This document shows positions 62,970 through 64,000 of a stretch of 64,000 nucleotides of DNA, piece by piece. The notes under the pieces were generated by a model. The model searched no databases and was not told the origin of the DNA. It was given only the letters and a program-made list of their open reading frames with translations. Origin of the DNA: Styela clava (Eukaryota; Chordata; Ascidiacea; Stolidobranchia; Styelidae); the NCBI RefSeq assembly GCF_964204865.1, contig NC_135251.1:19096001-19160000 (forward strand), given 5' to 3'. Within the stretch, counting starts at the first letter, position 1. Each line of letters opens with the position of its first letter. The translations under genes were made by a program, and so were the position numbers.

Positions 62970-64000
62970 CCACTCTAGTCCATTAAGAAGTTCAAATACC
63001 CTGTAATAAACTGATCACCCCTAACCGGAGTCGAATTTTTCCAATTTTAAGGTCCGTGATCACTCAACCGTTACGAAATTTTTTTGACATAAACTAGACC
63101 TCAACTACCTTGCATGACCCGAATATGGCGCCTCTACCTTCTACCATTCTCGAGATATAACGTGAAATCACTGGAGCGTGACTGAGGAGATGGACAAATA
63201 AAATTTCTTTCAAAATAGATTCAAATAATTTTTCTTAACATGCCCATGCCTTCACTTTCTCAACAGGTCCTTTCAGAGGCCTGCAATAAGCCAAAACCAC
63301 TAGACCATGACTGGGGAGTGAGAGAAAAAAAATTTCTTGAAAAAAGCATTAAACTAAATTTCCCCAACATATCTATCTATTTTATTTCTCGATAGCTTCA
63401 TTTTTAGGTGCGCAACCTTCTTACGCCACTGGAGGGCGATTGGGAGGGGGAATTCCCAAGATTCAGGTGGTGAAATATTCTATATATTAGTCCCTTTGAG
63501 ATTTAAGCATCACTTTGCCCAAAAACCAATTCCAAGTGCTCCTAATAGCCCAAAAACCATATTATCTAAGTGGGCGTGGCTTTCCACACGTTTTCTCCCC
63601 ACTGGGGGGCGGTGGCAGTGCCCCCACCCCCAATTGCACTTGGAAAAAATCCCAATACTCGGGCAAACGCTTTCTGGCCCCGGAAACGCAGCTAAACGGC
63701 TTCTAAACCCCAAAATCACTCTTGCGAGACTTGATTGACAGCCTGAAATAATTAATGTCACGCAACCTTAAATTTGGGCCACCAAAAGCCCGTTTTGGCC
63801 CACTTCCTTTGGCCCGATCGTTCTGAAAAATTTTATTTGCTATTTTGGTAACTGCCCCCTACTACATGCCAAGTTTCGTCCCGATCGGCCCGCCAGTTTT
63901 CTGGGAAATGGTAACTCGATGGGTCTTAGCCAAGAGACTTCGTCACATTATTTTTGCCCTACGCGCAAAGTCTTTTGACCATTACTGTGCATACGCACTT
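62970..64000. other. Terminal region, G/C-richer, no recognised gene
   Basis: Low-complexity C/G runs and many stops. ORFs at 63496-63761 on both strands overlap each other and follow base composition. It looks like an ancient repeat rather than a gene, but I cannot name it. Confidence 0.4.

Noticed and set aside
1-64000. Firm equation of the repeats with RHIM, HET-s or another named amyloid motif
   Set aside because: Shared features are spacing, glycine/asparagine turns and alternating hydrophobics. No diagnostic core tetrad is conserved across the family, so I keep it as an analogy to be tested.

Overview
The window is invertebrate animal nuclear DNA: AT-rich, with spliceosomal introns, very short exons and many non-autonomous DNA transposons, mostly hAT-like with 8-bp target duplications. 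I cannot name the species. There is no rRNA, CRISPR array or bacterial operon, and I recognised no tRNA gene. Most lines of a six-frame ORF scan are noise here. The real genes show only when short exons are joined through matching phase-1 splice sites and checked against paralogues in the same window.

The window holds a multigene cluster that I do not recognise from any named family. Two gene types share one building plan. Type 1 lies on the + strand: gene A 8319-12739, pseudogene B 17579-20739, gene C 33161-35975. Each has a seven-codon start exon, four exons that each encode one 26-30-residue glycine/asparagine-rich beta-type repeat, two 20-residue Q/N-rich linker exons, and a last exon with a ubiquitin-like (UBL) fold. 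All introns inside the coding part are phase 1. A TATA-box promoter and a non-coding first exon precede A and C; B keeps the promoter. Type 2 lies on the - strand: gene D 42879-39286, gene E 51553 to about 49900, gene F 58363 to about 55588. Each has a helical N-terminal domain of about 150 residues with a SAM-like C-terminal half, then two exons encoding a paired beta-arch repeat. D ends in a seven-fold 13-residue coiled-coil repeat. A mini-gene G (60375-59798) carries only the repeat pair, and its duplicate at 53305-53206 has lost the second repeat exon.

Layout: 1-2.9 kb, sparse, one possible exon; 2.9-3.15 kb, a repeat whose inverted copy lies at 43.7-43.9 kb; 3.2-6.5 kb, three copies of repeat R; 7.5-12.8 kb, gene A; 12.8-15 kb, transposon debris; 15.1-16.5 kb, R copy; 16.8-20.8 kb, pseudogene B; 21-30.2 kb, a transposon-rich spacer without recognisable genes; 30.3-36 kb, R copy and gene C; 36.2-38 kb, duplicated block with a minisatellite; 38-43 kb, R copy and gene D; 44-48 kb, nested hAT elements; 48.1-53.7 and 53.7-60.8 kb, a tandem segmental duplication carrying genes E, F, G and its broken copy; 60.8-64 kb, repeats.

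Inference: proteins with an N-terminal or C-terminal protein-interaction domain joined to short repeats that look able to form a beta-solenoid or amyloid, in a rapidly duplicating cluster whose repeat exons change almost only at replacement sites (29 replaced against 4 silent codons between E and F), suggest an intracellular recognition or innate-signalling system analogous in logic to RHIM or HET-s amyloid signalling. This is a hypothesis; homology to those families is not shown here.
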